Source: Arthrobacter crusticola (GTDB lineage: Bacteria; Actinomycetota; Actinomycetes; Actinomycetales; Micrococcaceae). From it: a stretch of 64,000 bases of DNA. Of the stretch, positions 18,003-27,215 are shown in pieces (positions within the stretch are counted from its first letter, which is position 1; every line of letters begins with the position of its first letter). A program made the translations under genes and the position numbers. The notes beneath the pieces are model-generated. The model was not told where the DNA came from, ran no database searches, and saw only the letters and a program-made list of their open reading frames with translations. The stretch spans positions 310,001 to 374,000 of the forward strand of contig NZ_SMTK01000005.1 in the NCBI RefSeq assembly GCF_004357995.1. The letters are read 5' to 3'.

Positions 18003-19199
18003 TTAGCAGCGGTTGCGGCGCTGTTCGGCGGTCGATGGATTCTTGAAGCAGGATTCACCGGTGGTGCGGGTGTTCGTGGTGACGATCGGCGCTCCGGGAG
18101 CCTCGGTCTCGACGACGAGCGGGGCGATGTCCTCGCGGGTCAGCTTGATGACGGACGCGGCGGGCGCAGTCGCCGTTGTGACATCCTGCCTCGTGTCCCC
18201 GTCGCTCGTGGTGATCACCGGAGCGGCCGGCGTGCAGACAACGTCCGATTGCTCGGGCCCGGGCCGGGTTCCTGCCGTGACAACCGGGGTACCCGCGACC
18301 TCCGCCGTGGTAACGATTGGATCACCGGCAGCTGGGGAAGTCGCGACGGTCGGCGTGCCGGTGAGAATGGTGGGTCGGTCCATTTCGTCGAATCGGAACG
18401 TCGAGGTCGTCGAGGTCGTGGTGCGTGTCGTCGGCTGCGAGGTCGTCGCGGTCCGCGTCGTCTGCTGTGTGCTCGCGGTCGCGATTACTGTCTGGAAGGT
18501 CGTTGTGGTGCACGACTCCCGCGGCTGCGTGGTGGTGAATACCTCGGTGACCGGCGTTGTCGTGGTGATCAGCGTCTCGCGGGGCTGGGTCGTCGTGGTG
18601 ACCCGCTCCTGCGGAGTGGTCGTCGTGGTGACAACGGTTGTCGGCGTCGTCGTGGTGGTGAGGACGGCCCGGTCGCACTTTTCGACAGGCTTGGCCGCCC
18701 GGTCGTTGTTGACCCTGCGGCAGTTGGTCGTTGTCGCCTGGTCGGTGCTGGTCGGTGTGCCCCGCTCGGTGCGGGTGGTGGAGGTCGGTGTGCCGGCGAC
18801 GATGACGTCCTCACTGGTGGCCTCGCCGGCGTCACGGTCCTCCTCGGTGACGACGGGGGTGCCGCGGCGCTCGGTTTCGACGACGGCCGCCTCGCCCGCA
18901 TTGCGTTCCTCGGTCGTTACCGCGGGGTTGGGCTGGCGGACCGGCTCCGATGTGTCGACCGTGACCGGCGGACCGACGGGGCGGTCCGGGCCGAACGTGG
19001 TCGTCGCTGCGCCGGAGGGGAGGGCGGGACCGACAACGGTGGTCGTGATGGTGCAGGTCTGGCTGTTCGTGCTGGTCGTGCCGCCGACCGCGGTGCAGTT
19101 GGCCCGCCGTTCGGCGGGACCGGCGAAGCCCGGGACGGCTGGTGCCAGTGCGACGACGAGCCCGAGCGTCGTCGCGGCTACCAATGAAGAAAAACGCAT
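18003..19199 (-). CDS. Thr-rich mucin-like secreted protein
   Basis: 398 residues from ATG 19199, not recognised. The frame extends upstream, but the ATG at 19199 starts a clean Sec signal peptide (MRFSSLVAATTLGLVVALAP, then AVPGFA) with likely cleavage near residue 27. The mature protein is extremely Thr-rich with Val, Pro and Gln (runs such as TTTTPTTVVTTTTTPQERV). It has a degenerate repeat built on G-x-P-[IV]-V-T and two TTTTQPRE-like units. Eight cysteines are spread from the N- to the C-terminal end. There is no LPXTG motif or C-terminal anchor, so it is probably secreted or attached otherwise. The composition is typical of heavily O-glycosylated proteins; that is inference. The weak AGAGAG lies upstream. 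It is flanked by two acyltransferase paralogues. Confidence 0.75.
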   Translation of the reverse strand: MRFSSLVAATTLGLVVALAPAVPGFAGPAERRANCTAVGGTTSTNSQTCTITTTVVGPALPSGAATTTFGPDRPVGPPVTVDTSEPVRQPNPAVTTEERNAGEAAVVETERRGTPVVTEEDRDAGEATSEDVIVAGTPTSTTRTERGTPTSTDQATTTNCRRVNNDRAAKPVEKCDRAVLTTTTTPTTVVTTTTTPQERVTTTTQPRETLITTTTPVTEVFTTTQPRESCTTTTFQTVIATASTQQTTRTATTSQPTTRTTTSTTSTFRFDEMDRPTILTGTPTVATSPAAGDPIVTTAEVAGTPVVTAGTRPGPEQSDVVCTPAAPVITTSDGDTRQDVTTATAPAASVIKLTREDIAPLVVETEAPGAPIVTTNTRTTGESCFKNPSTAEQRRNRC

Positions 19200-19563
19200 A
19201 ATTAACTCTCTGTTCAGGGGTGAACCCGCGAGCGGGATGCCCTGACCGTAAGGCTGCTGATCAATCCGCGGCAACGAAACCGGACCCCATTTGGAGGGGT
19301 CGGGTAGCATACGGGCGATAAACAGGTAATTGCCCAGAGCATCGAGTGCTGTTGACGCCAACTGATCTGGTGCGACACGTCTCAGGAATCCCTTCTTTCA
19401 CAGGAGGATCGCCTAGACTCGTTCAGTCGCAAGAGGGCTTGTGCCCGTCCTTCCATTGAGGGCGGTGGTGGGGATTCGCCTTGACGCGATGCCCGACATC
19501 CACCCGGAATTTCCGCCGGTTTCTTTTGCGTCGTGCGAACCCGCCGGATGATGGAGCTACTGG
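19200..19563. other. Divergent promoter region between Thr-rich gene and second acyltransferase
   Basis: 364 bases without a gene. The stretch has lower GC and several AT-rich patches (GGTAATTGCCC, TTTCTTTTGCG). A TTGACG at 19352 lacks a good -10 at normal spacing, so no promoter is assigned. Both flanking genes must be driven from here. Confidence 0.5.
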
Positions 19564-21705
19564 ATGATCGACAACGCCATGCAGACGCAGAGGCGTCCGC
19601 GCAGGTCCGGCTCGACCAAGGGAGCCCGGCGGGACATCCAGGCGCTAAGGGCCGTCGCCGTTGGTCTTGTGGTCCTCAACCACCTCTGGCCCTCCTCGCT
19701 GCCGGGCGGGTATGTCGGCGTCGACGTGTTCTTCGTGATCTCGGGGTTCCTTATATCCAAGCATCTGCTGGGCGAGCTCGACCGCACGGGAACAGTGCGC
19801 CTTGGCGCCTTCTACGCCCGCCGCATCAAGCGGCTGCTGCCCGCGGCGCTTACCGTCTCGGTCGTATCTCTTACCGCGGCCTGGGTGTTTCTGCCGTTTC
19901 CGCGATGGGAGTCAATTGCGCAGGAAACCGTCGCCGCCACCCTCTACGTGGAGAATTGGTTCCTCGCTGCCAGATCGGTCGATTACTCGGCGGCGAATGC
20001 GGCCGCCTCGACGGCCCAGCATTACTGGTCGCTTTCCGTCGAGGAACAGTTCTACCTCGTGTGGCCGGTGTTCCTGCTCGGTCTCTTCCTCCTGGCCGCC
20101 CGATTGCGGCTGAGGCGTCAGCCGACCGTCAGGCTCGGACTCGCCGCGGTCGGGATTCTCTCCCTGGTTTTCTGTATTTTCATCACCTATACCAGCCGCA
20201 GCGAAGCCTATTTTGTGACACCCGCCCGGGTGTGGGAATTCGCCGCCGGCGGACTGTTGGGCACGCTCGCAGCAGCCAACATACCCTCCTACCGTCTCGG
20301 TGGCAGGCTGCGCCTGAGTGGGATGGCTCAGTGGCTTGGATGCGCCCTGATTCTCCTCTCGGCATTGACTTTCGACGAGTCGACGTTCTTCCCCGGCAGT
20401 GCTGCCCTGGTGCCGGTGGCCGGGACGATGCTGGTTCTCTGGTCCGGCCCGCATCATCCGCGATGGTCCCCCAACGTGCTGCTAGCGGTCAAACCCGTTC
20501 AGTTCATCGGTGATATCTCCTACTCCCTCTACCTTTGGCATTGGCCGCTGATTGTCATCGCCCCGGGCGTCCTCGACAGGGACCTTTCGAACTGGGACAG
20601 AGCGGCGCTGCTTGGGGCCTCCGTGGTGCTTGCTGTGCTCACCAAGTACCTCATCGAAGATCCGGGCCGGACCCGGCTGTTCAAGGGTTTTTCGCCCCGC
20701 CGCATCTTCACGCTCACCCTCGTGGCCATGGCTGTGGTCACCGTGACTGCCGGAGCCATGGTGTTCACCGCCAGTAGTCTGCAACGCGAGCAGAGTGCCG
20801 CCTTGGACGCAGCCTCCGGGGGGCCGTGTTTCGGGGCCAAGAGCCTCACCGCCGGTCGCCATTGCGCAGATCCGTTCGGACCGCCCGCGGTTGCGGAAGT
20901 CAGCGCGGACGATGCGCCGTGGAAATCCGCCAAGGAGTGCACGAAGGCCGACAACCCAATTGTTGTCGACGGCAAAGTGCGCCTCACCGAGTGCAACTTC
21001 GCGAATGGCACGGCAGCAGCGGTGACCGTCTGGCTGGTTGGGGATTCGCACGCTGAGCACTGGCAGTCAGCCGTCACCGAGCTTGCCCGCCAGAACAACT
21101 GGGTGCTAAGAAAGAGCCTCTTCCCCGGTTGCCCCATCGTTGACGTGGAAAGGGTCGCCTTCAAGGGTAAGCCCGTGAGAGACCCGGGTTTCGACTCCTC
21201 GTGCCGGGGGTGGAGCAGCTCGGTGTCGCAACGCATCAACGAGGAGAGGCCAGATATCATCTTCGTCTCCTCCTTCGGCGCCGGCGAAACAATCGAGGAT
21301 GGCACCGGCCGTCCTCAGCTTGAGCAGTACCGTGACGGCTTCGCGGAGCGGATCACCCCTTGGGCAAACCATGGCGCCGAGGTGTACGTCCTGCGCGATA
21401 CCCCCCTCACGCTCGGCCGGACCACGGCCGACTGCCTCACCAAGAACCGGGATGCACCAGTGGAGTGTTCGACCGATGGTTCGGAGGCCCTTGCCGTGGA
21501 CCCCCTCGCCGAGGCGGCGCAGGCTGAGCAATCGAGCAGAATCAAGGTGCTCGACTTCTCCGACCAGTTCTGCCCCGGAGGGCGCTGCTATGCGGCAATT
21601 GGGGGCGTCCATGTTTACTTTGATGATGACCACGTGACCGGCACCTATATGCGTTCGCTCATCCCTGAATTTGCCAAACGCTTCAACGCGAGCCGTTCGG
21701 GCTGA
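19564..21705 (+). CDS. Acyltransferase-3 / SGNH-hydrolase fusion (OafA/YrhL type), copy 2
   Basis: 713 residues, co-linear with the protein at 15754-17883 and identical at most positions in the N-terminal domain (PGGYVGVDVFFVISGFL, SVEEQFYLVWP, ISYSLYLWHWPLIV). The C-terminal SGNH domain has S495 in VGDSHAEHW and D687-x-x-H690 (DDDHV), so both catalytic sites look intact. The DNA is slightly less GC-rich than that of copy 1, and the linker between the two domains is the most diverged part, which suggests an older duplication with possible divergence of acceptor. Expected activity: transfer of acyl groups across the membrane to an envelope acceptor. The gene ends 27 bases before the convergent glnE stop. 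Confidence 0.9.
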   Translation: MIDNAMQTQRRPRRSGSTKGARRDIQALRAVAVGLVVLNHLWPSSLPGGYVGVDVFFVISGFLISKHLLGELDRTGTVRLGAFYARRIKRLLPAALTVSVVSLTAAWVFLPFPRWESIAQETVAATLYVENWFLAARSVDYSAANAAASTAQHYWSLSVEEQFYLVWPVFLLGLFLLAARLRLRRQPTVRLGLAAVGILSLVFCIFITYTSRSEAYFVTPARVWEFAAGGLLGTLAAANIPSYRLGGRLRLSGMAQWLGCALILLSALTFDESTFFPGSAALVPVAGTMLVLWSGPHHPRWSPNVLLAVKPVQFIGDISYSLYLWHWPLIVIAPGVLDRDLSNWDRAALLGASVVLAVLTKYLIEDPGRTRLFKGFSPRRIFTLTLVAMAVVTVTAGAMVFTASSLQREQSAALDAASGGPCFGAKSLTAGRHCADPFGPPAVAEVSADDAPWKSAKECTKADNPIVVDGKVRLTECNFANGTAAAVTVWLVGDSHAEHWQSAVTELARQNNWVLRKSLFPGCPIVDVERVAFKGKPVRDPGFDSSCRGWSSSVSQRINEERPDIIFVSSFGAGETIEDGTGRPQLEQYRDGFAERITPWANHGAEVYVLRDTPLTLGRTTADCLTKNRDAPVECSTDGSEALAVDPLAEAAQAEQSSRIKVLDFSDQFCPGGRCYAAIGGVHVYFDDDHVTGTYMRSLIPEFAKRFNASRSG

Positions 21706-21732
21706 AACCGCCCTGTCTCGCGACTACACACG

Positions 21733-24700
21733 TCAGGTCCCGTAGAAGTTGCGTTCGAAGATGGCCCGGCTCCGACGGGTCAGGCGCAGGTAGTCCTCCT
21801 CCAGCTCGGCACCCTTTCCAGGCCCGTAGCCGCACCAGCGGGCCACCGCCTCAAGGTCGCGGCGGGAGGAGGGCAAAACGTCGGAGCTGCGCCCGCTCCA
21901 GATCACGTTGGCCGCACGCAGCCTGCTGGTGAGCAGCCAGCTGCGCCGCAGGGTCTCCACTTCGCGTGCCGGCAGCAGCCCGGCAGCCTCCACGGCGTCC
22001 ATCGCCTCGAGCGTGGAGGCGGTCCGGAGTTCGGGCACCCGGGCGGCGTGGCGGAGCTGCAGCAGCTGGATCAGCCATTCGACGTCGCTGAGGGCGCCCC
22101 GGCCCAGCTTGAGGTGCCGGGAGGGGTCGGCTCCGCGCGGAAGGCGTTCGGCCTCCATCCGCGCCTTGATCCGCCGAATTTCCCGCTCGTCGGTCTCCAA
22201 CAGGGACGACGGGTAGCGGATCGGGTCGATGAGCTCGAGGAAGTCGGCCGCCAGCGCATCGCTGCCCGCCATCGGCCGCGCCCTCAGCAGCGCCTGGGCC
22301 TCCCAGATCAGCGACCACCGCTTGTAGTACTCACGGAATGAGTCGAGGGAGCGCACCATTGGCCCCTGCCGGCCCTCCGGACGCAGGGCTGCGTCGATTT
22401 CGAGGACCCGCTCCGCCAGGACCGGCGGCTTGGACGGCTGGGTGAGGTTGGCGGCGAGCTGCGCCACCACCTTCTCCGCCTGCCGCTGGGCGGCGGCCGA
22501 ATCGGCTCCCGGCAGCGGCCGGTGGACGTAGAGTACATCGGCGTCGGAGCCGTAGGTGATCTCCCGGCCGCCCTGGCGTCCCATCGCGATGACGACGACG
22601 TCGGTGATGCGCGGCTCGGACGTGTGGATGGTATTTTCCGCGACGTGGAGGGCTCCAAGCACGGCGGCCCGGTCGGCGTCCGCGAGCGCGTTGCCCACCG
22701 CGGCCTGCGTGAGGAGCCCGGCGCTGTCGGCGATGGCGATACGGAGCAGTTCCCGACGGCGGATAAGGCGGATCAGCCGCATCGCGTCCTGCGGCTGCGG
22801 GTGGCGCGACATTTTCGACCGGATTTCCTGCCACTGCGACTCGAAGGTGTCGGGGACCAGCTCGGGGTCCGAGCCCAGCCACTTCGTCGACTCCGGGGAC
22901 ACCTCGAGCAGATCGGTGATGAACCTGCTCGAGGACAGCACATTGCACAGCCGCTCCGCCGCGGCCTTCGAGTCCCGCAGCATCCCGAGGTACCAGTGGC
23001 TCTCCCCCAGCGATTCGCTGAGGCGGCGGAAGCCCAGCAGCCCGGCGTCGGGATCCACTCCATCGGCGAACCACGCCAGCAGGATCGGAAGGAGCTGGCG
23101 CTGCAGCACGGCCCGGCGCCGGATCCCGCCGGTAAGGGCTTCGATGTGGCGCATTGCCCCTTTGGGGTCGGAGTAGCCAAGGGCGGCCAGCCGCGCCTGG
23201 GCGGCCTCCGGGGTGAGCTTGGCGTCTTCGAGGCTGAGGTTCGCCGCGGTGTTGAGCAGCGGCCGGTAGAAGATGGTCTCGTGGAGGCGCTCCACCAGCC
23301 GGCGGGTCCGCTGCCATTTCTCGACCATGCTCCGCGCGGTGGGGCGCACGCTGACCAGCGCGCCTTCGGTGGAGCGCGCCAGCGCGTGCCGGGCCGCGTC
23401 GCCGTCGGGCATCAGGTGGGTGCGGCGCAGCTGCGTGAGCTGGATGCGGTGCTCAAGGAGGCGCAGGTATCGGTAGGCGTTGTCGAGGTCCGCTGCGTCG
23501 GCCCGCCCGATGTACCCGGCGGCGCTGAGGGCTGTGATCGCAGTGACGGTGTCCCTGACCCTCAGGCTTTCGTCGGCCCGGCCGTGCACCAGCTGCAGCA
23601 GCTGAACGGTGAATTCGACGTCGCGCAGGCCGCCGCTGCCGAGCTTGAGCTGTTTTGGCCCCTCGTGCCGGGGGATGTTCTCGGTGACCCGCCGGCGCAT
23701 CGCCCGGACGGACTCCACGAAGCCCTCCCGCTCCGACGAGGTCCACACCAGCGGCGCCACCGCTTCCTCGTAGCGGCGCCCCAGCTCCGGGTCTCCGGCC
23801 ACCGCCCGCGCCTTGAGCAGCGCCTGGAACTCCCAGGTGGAGGCCCACCGGGAGTAGTAGGTCAGGTGCGATTCGAGGGTCCGCACCAGCGGACCGTCGC
23901 GGCCCTCCGGCCGGAGGTTGGCGTCGACCTCCCAGAGCGCCGGTTCAGGCCCCGGGGAGTAGACCCCGCGGGAGATGCCGGTGGCCAGGGCGGTGCCGAT
24001 GCGGCTGGCGAGGGCCTCGTCGAGGCTCGGGGCGTCGATCACGTAGATCACGTCGACGTCTGAGATGTAGTTCAGTTCCCTTGCCCCGCACTTGCCCATC
24101 CCGATGACGGCGAGCCGGACGGCGGCGATGTCGTCGGCGGGGTAGCTTCCGGCGAGGTCCGCACGGGCCACGGCGAGGGAGGCCTCGAGTGCGGCGGCGG
24201 CCAGGTCGGCCAGCTCGCGGGCCGCGGTGGGCAGGTAGTCGACGGGAGAGGGATGGGAGAGGTCGCGCACCGCCAGCTCGGTCAGGTGGCGGCGGTAGGC
24301 CGCGCGCAGGCACTGGTGGGCGCCCGTCCCGGTCTTCCCGGCGACGGGGTTCTCCACCGCCGGATCGGCGTCCACCGCGGCCAGCAGGGAGGCCCGGAGC
24401 TGCTCGGGTGCCACCGCGGGTTCCGCCCGCGCCGGGGGCCGGACCGCCTCGAGGTGCCCGGGGTGGCGCATGAGGAACTCCCCCAGGGCCTCGGAGGCCC
24501 CCAGCAGCCGGAAGAGCGCCGTGGCCCGGTCCGGCTCCCGGGTAAACAGGTCCGCCACCGCGGGTTCGACGGCCAGCAGGCGCACGTAGGACTGGAGGGC
24601 GAGGTCCGGGCTGGCGGCGTGGCCCAGCGCGGCGAAGAGCAGCTCCGCGTCGATGCCCGCCAGTTCCGGAGCCTCAAGGAACCGGGTGCTCTTCTCAAGG

Positions 24701-24741
24701 TCGGTGAAACCGGCGCTGATGAGCCTTCCGGCCAGGCTCAT
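21733..24741 (-). CDS. glnE: Bifunctional glutamine synthetase adenylyltransferase/deadenylylase
   Basis: 1002 residues. It attaches and removes AMP on the regulatory Tyr of GlnA1 according to nitrogen state. Two nucleotidyltransferase domains are seen: the N-terminal deadenylylase around GMGKCGARELNYISDVD (214-230) and the C-terminal adenylylase around AMGRQGGREITYGSDAD (about 720-740), each with the paired Asp of the fold. The gene lies 27 bp downstream of glnA2 and is probably co-transcribed with it, the usual actinobacterial arrangement. Its substrate site is present in GlnA1 (Y402) but not in recognisable form in GlnA2. Confidence 0.95.
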   Translation of the reverse strand: MSLAGRLISAGFTDLEKSTRFLEAPELAGIDAELLFAALGHAASPDLALQSYVRLLAVEPAVADLFTREPDRATALFRLLGASEALGEFLMRHPGHLEAVRPPARAEPAVAPEQLRASLLAAVDADPAVENPVAGKTGTGAHQCLRAAYRRHLTELAVRDLSHPSPVDYLPTAARELADLAAAALEASLAVARADLAGSYPADDIAAVRLAVIGMGKCGARELNYISDVDVIYVIDAPSLDEALASRIGTALATGISRGVYSPGPEPALWEVDANLRPEGRDGPLVRTLESHLTYYSRWASTWEFQALLKARAVAGDPELGRRYEEAVAPLVWTSSEREGFVESVRAMRRRVTENIPRHEGPKQLKLGSGGLRDVEFTVQLLQLVHGRADESLRVRDTVTAITALSAAGYIGRADAADLDNAYRYLRLLEHRIQLTQLRRTHLMPDGDAARHALARSTEGALVSVRPTARSMVEKWQRTRRLVERLHETIFYRPLLNTAANLSLEDAKLTPEAAQARLAALGYSDPKGAMRHIEALTGGIRRRAVLQRQLLPILLAWFADGVDPDAGLLGFRRLSESLGESHWYLGMLRDSKAAAERLCNVLSSSRFITDLLEVSPESTKWLGSDPELVPDTFESQWQEIRSKMSRHPQPQDAMRLIRLIRRRELLRIAIADSAGLLTQAAVGNALADADRAAVLGALHVAENTIHTSEPRITDVVVIAMGRQGGREITYGSDADVLYVHRPLPGADSAAAQRQAEKVVAQLAANLTQPSKPPVLAERVLEIDAALRPEGRQGPMVRSLDSFREYYKRWSLIWEAQALLRARPMAGSDALAADFLELIDPIRYPSSLLETDEREIRRIKARMEAERLPRGADPSRHLKLGRGALSDVEWLIQLLQLRHAARVPELRTASTLEAMDAVEAAGLLPAREVETLRRSWLLTSRLRAANVIWSGRSSDVLPSSRRDLEAVARWCGYGPGKGAELEEDYLRLTRRSRAIFERNFYGT

Positions 24742-24768
24742 CGGGCACCAGCGGCCCGGCGGGTGCCG

Positions 24769-26109
24769 TTACAGGATGCCCAGGTTGCGGCGCAGCTCAT
24801 AGGGGGTGACCTCGATACGGTAGTCGTGCCATTCGGCGCGCTTGTTGCGCAGGAAGTTCTCAAAGACCTGCTCGCCGAGGATCTCGGCCACGAGTTCGGA
24901 GTCCTCCATGGCGCGCACCGCATCGTGCAGGCTCGCCGGGAGCGGATCGTGGCCCATCGCACGCCGCTCGGCGGCGGTGAGGCTCCAGACGTCGTCCTCG
25001 GCGCCCAGGGGCAGTTCGTAGCCCTCCTCGATGCCCTTCAGCCCGGCGCCGAGCAGGACGGCGTAGGCGAGGTAGGGGTTTGCGGCGGAGTCGATGCCCC
25101 GGTACTCGATCCGGGCGGACTGGCCCTTGTTCGGCTTGTACAGGGGGATGCGCACCAGCGCGGAGCGGTTGTTGTGACCCCAGGAGATGTAACTGGGCGC
25201 CTCACCCCCGCCCCAGAGCCGCTTGTAGGAGTTCACGAACTGGTTGGTCACCGCGGTGAACTCGGGGGCGTGCCGCAGGATGCCGGCGATGAACTGGCGG
25301 GCGGTCTTGGAGAGCTGGAATTCGGCGCCCGCCTCGAAGAACGCATTCGAGTCACCCTCGAAAAGCGAGAAGTGGGTGTGCATGCCGGAGCCGGGGTGGT
25401 CGGAGAACGGCTTGGGCATGAAGGTCGCGTAGCTGTCCTGGGTGAGCGCCACCTCCTTGATGACCGTCCGGAAGGTCATGATGTTGTCGGCGGTCTGCAG
25501 CGCGTCGGCGTAGCGAAGGTCGATCTCGTTCTGCCCGGGCCCGCCCTCGTGGTGGCTGAACTCGACGCTGATGCCCACCGACTCGAGCATGGCGACGGCG
25601 GTCCGCCGGAAGTCCTGGGCGACGCCGCCGGGCACGTGGTCGAAATAGCCGGCCTGGTCCACGGGGATGGGGCGGCCGTCGGCGCCGAGCTCGGCGGACT
25701 TCAGCAGGTAGAACTCGATTTCGGGGTGCGTGTAGCAGGTGAAGCCCATGTCGGCGGCCTTGGCGAGGGTCCGCTTCAGCACGCTGCGCGGATCGGCGGC
25801 GGAGGGCTGGCCGTCGGGGGTGAGGATGTCGCAGAACATCCGCGAGGTCTGCTCCTTGTCCCCGCGCCAGGGCAGGATCTGGAACGTGGACGGGTCGGGC
25901 TGGGCGAGCATGTCGGATTCGAAGACCCGGGCCAGGCCCTCGATGGAGGAGCCGTCGAACCCGAGGCCCTCCTCGAAGGCCCCCTCGACCTCGGCCGGGG
26001 CCAGGGCGACGGACTTAAGCGAGCCGACGACGTCGGTGAACCACAGCCGGACGAAGCGGACGTCACGCTCCTCGATCGTCCGCAGTACGAATTCCTGCTG
26101 CCGGTTCAT
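24769..26109 (-). CDS. glnA2: Glutamine synthetase, GlnA2 type (I-alpha-like)
   Basis: 446 residues, the standard length of the shorter actinobacterial GlnA2. DGSSIEG, EIEFYLL, the HHEGGPGQNEIDLRY active-site stretch and NNRSALVRIP are present. The loop equivalent to the GlnA1 adenylylation site reads YELPLGAEDD and lacks the LYELPxEE context, which suggests it is not regulated by GlnE. The glnE gene follows directly. It is divergent from panB across a 221-bp region with an inverted repeat and a GTAAC pair. The exact role of GlnA2 enzymes (glutamine synthesis or polyamine-related activity) varies between species. Confidence 0.93.
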   Translation of the reverse strand: MNRQQEFVLRTIEERDVRFVRLWFTDVVGSLKSVALAPAEVEGAFEEGLGFDGSSIEGLARVFESDMLAQPDPSTFQILPWRGDKEQTSRMFCDILTPDGQPSAADPRSVLKRTLAKAADMGFTCYTHPEIEFYLLKSAELGADGRPIPVDQAGYFDHVPGGVAQDFRRTAVAMLESVGISVEFSHHEGGPGQNEIDLRYADALQTADNIMTFRTVIKEVALTQDSYATFMPKPFSDHPGSGMHTHFSLFEGDSNAFFEAGAEFQLSKTARQFIAGILRHAPEFTAVTNQFVNSYKRLWGGGEAPSYISWGHNNRSALVRIPLYKPNKGQSARIEYRGIDSAANPYLAYAVLLGAGLKGIEEGYELPLGAEDDVWSLTAAERRAMGHDPLPASLHDAVRAMEDSELVAEILGEQVFENFLRNKRAEWHDYRIEVTPYELRRNLGIL

Positions 26110-26200
26110 TCCTACCCTCTTTCCTGCCGCGTCTGCGCTGCGCCGAGCCGTTCCCTGCCGGCGCCGGTTGGCCGGCCGAGCCGGAATCTCTCCATACTCT

Positions 26201-26274
26201 ACTGACCCGGACGCCCGAACCGCGTCCGCCGGTGTCCGGGTCAGTATGGCGCGGCGATGTTACAGGCCGGTTAC
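26201..26274. promoter_or_regulatory. Inverted repeat and GTTAC pair between glnA2 and panB
   Basis: An 11-bp perfect inverted repeat (ACTGACCCGGA, 26201-26211, with 26235-26245), flanked by further matching CCAT/ATGG. Next to it GTTAC-N6-GTTAC (26259-26274), which on the minus strand is GTAAC-N6-GTAAC and resembles half a GlnR operator for glnA2. Function inferred from position only. Confidence 0.4.
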
Positions 26275-26330
26275 CGGGCGGCGGGGGCGCGGCTCCGGGA
26301 AGCCCGTGGCCGTGAAGTAGGCTCGGATCC

Positions 26331-27200
26331 ATGACTTCCGCCGAAATGCCCGCCCCGTACGGCACCGGAGCTTCCACCCCCGAAGAGCCCCGTCAGGTCC
26401 CGCGCCCGGCTCGAATCCGGACCCACCACCTGCAGCAGGCCAAGGCGGAGGGCCGGCGCTTCGCCATGCTGACGGCCTACGACCAGTACACTGCGCAGAT
26501 CTTCGACGAGGCAGGCATCGAGGTGCTCCTGGTCGGCGACTCCGCCGCCAACAACGTGCTCGGACACGCCACCACCCTGCCGATCACGCTCAATGAGATG
26601 GTGCTGTTCACCCGTGCCGTGAGCAGCGCGGCGCGCCGTCCGCTCATTGTGGCCGATCTGCCCTTCGGCAGCTACGAGGTTTCGACCGCCCGGGCCGTTG
26701 AGTCCTCGGTGCGCCTGCTGAAGGAGGGCGGGGCGCATGCGGTGAAGCTCGAAGGCGGCGCACAGTTCGCCGACACGGTGCGCGCGCTCGTGCGGGCAGG
26801 CATCCCGGTGATGGCGCATGTCGGCTTCACCCCCCAGAGCGAACACGCCCTCGGCGGCTACCGGGTCCAGGGCCGTGGAGACACCGGCCGGAGGGTCATC
26901 GACGACGCCCTTGCCCTCGAGGCGGCCGGTGCGTTCTGCGTCCTCATGGAGATGGTGCCGGCCGAGGTCGCGGCCAAGGTGGATGCCGCGGTGCAGGTGC
27001 CGACCATCGGCATCGGCGCAGGCGCCTCGACGACGGGCCAGGTGCTCGTCTGGCAGGACATGGCGGGCCTGCGCGGCGGGAAGCAGCCGAAGTTCGTCAA
27101 GCAGTTTGCCGAGGTCCGCTCCGTGCTGGCCGATGCCGCCACCCGCTACGCCGAGGAGGTGCGCAGCGGAAGCTTCCCCGGCCCGGAGCACTCCTTCTAG
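26331..27200 (+). CDS. panB: 3-methyl-2-oxobutanoate hydroxymethyltransferase
   Basis: First step of pantothenate synthesis: 5,10-methylene-THF plus 3-methyl-2-oxobutanoate gives ketopantoate. 289 residues, TIM barrel. Seen: MLTAYDQYTAQIFDEAGIE, the metal/substrate motif VGDSAANNVLGH, ADLPFGSY, KLEGG, MAHVGFTPQ and the catalytic-Glu region VLMEMVPAEVA, then IGIGAG. An N-terminal extension of about 30 residues (Pro/Glu-rich) precedes the conserved core; an internal start at the ATG six codons in is possible. No panC is seen nearby. Confidence 0.95.
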   Translation: MTSAEMPAPYGTGASTPEEPRQVPRPARIRTHHLQQAKAEGRRFAMLTAYDQYTAQIFDEAGIEVLLVGDSAANNVLGHATTLPITLNEMVLFTRAVSSAARRPLIVADLPFGSYEVSTARAVESSVRLLKEGGAHAVKLEGGAQFADTVRALVRAGIPVMAHVGFTPQSEHALGGYRVQGRGDTGRRVIDDALALEAAGAFCVLMEMVPAEVAAKVDAAVQVPTIGIGAGASTTGQVLVWQDMAGLRGGKQPKFVKQFAEVRSVLADAATRYAEEVRSGSFPGPEHSF

Positions 27201-27215
27201 CCGGGTTGCCGGCGT

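Noticed and set aside
18313..18790. Repetitive DNA considered as CRISPR or satellite
   Set aside because: The repeats are codon-level Thr/Val repeats of a secreted protein, degenerate and without regular spacers.
24253..26205. 650-codon plus-strand open frame
   Set aside because: Antisense of glnE and glnA2, which carry complete family motifs.
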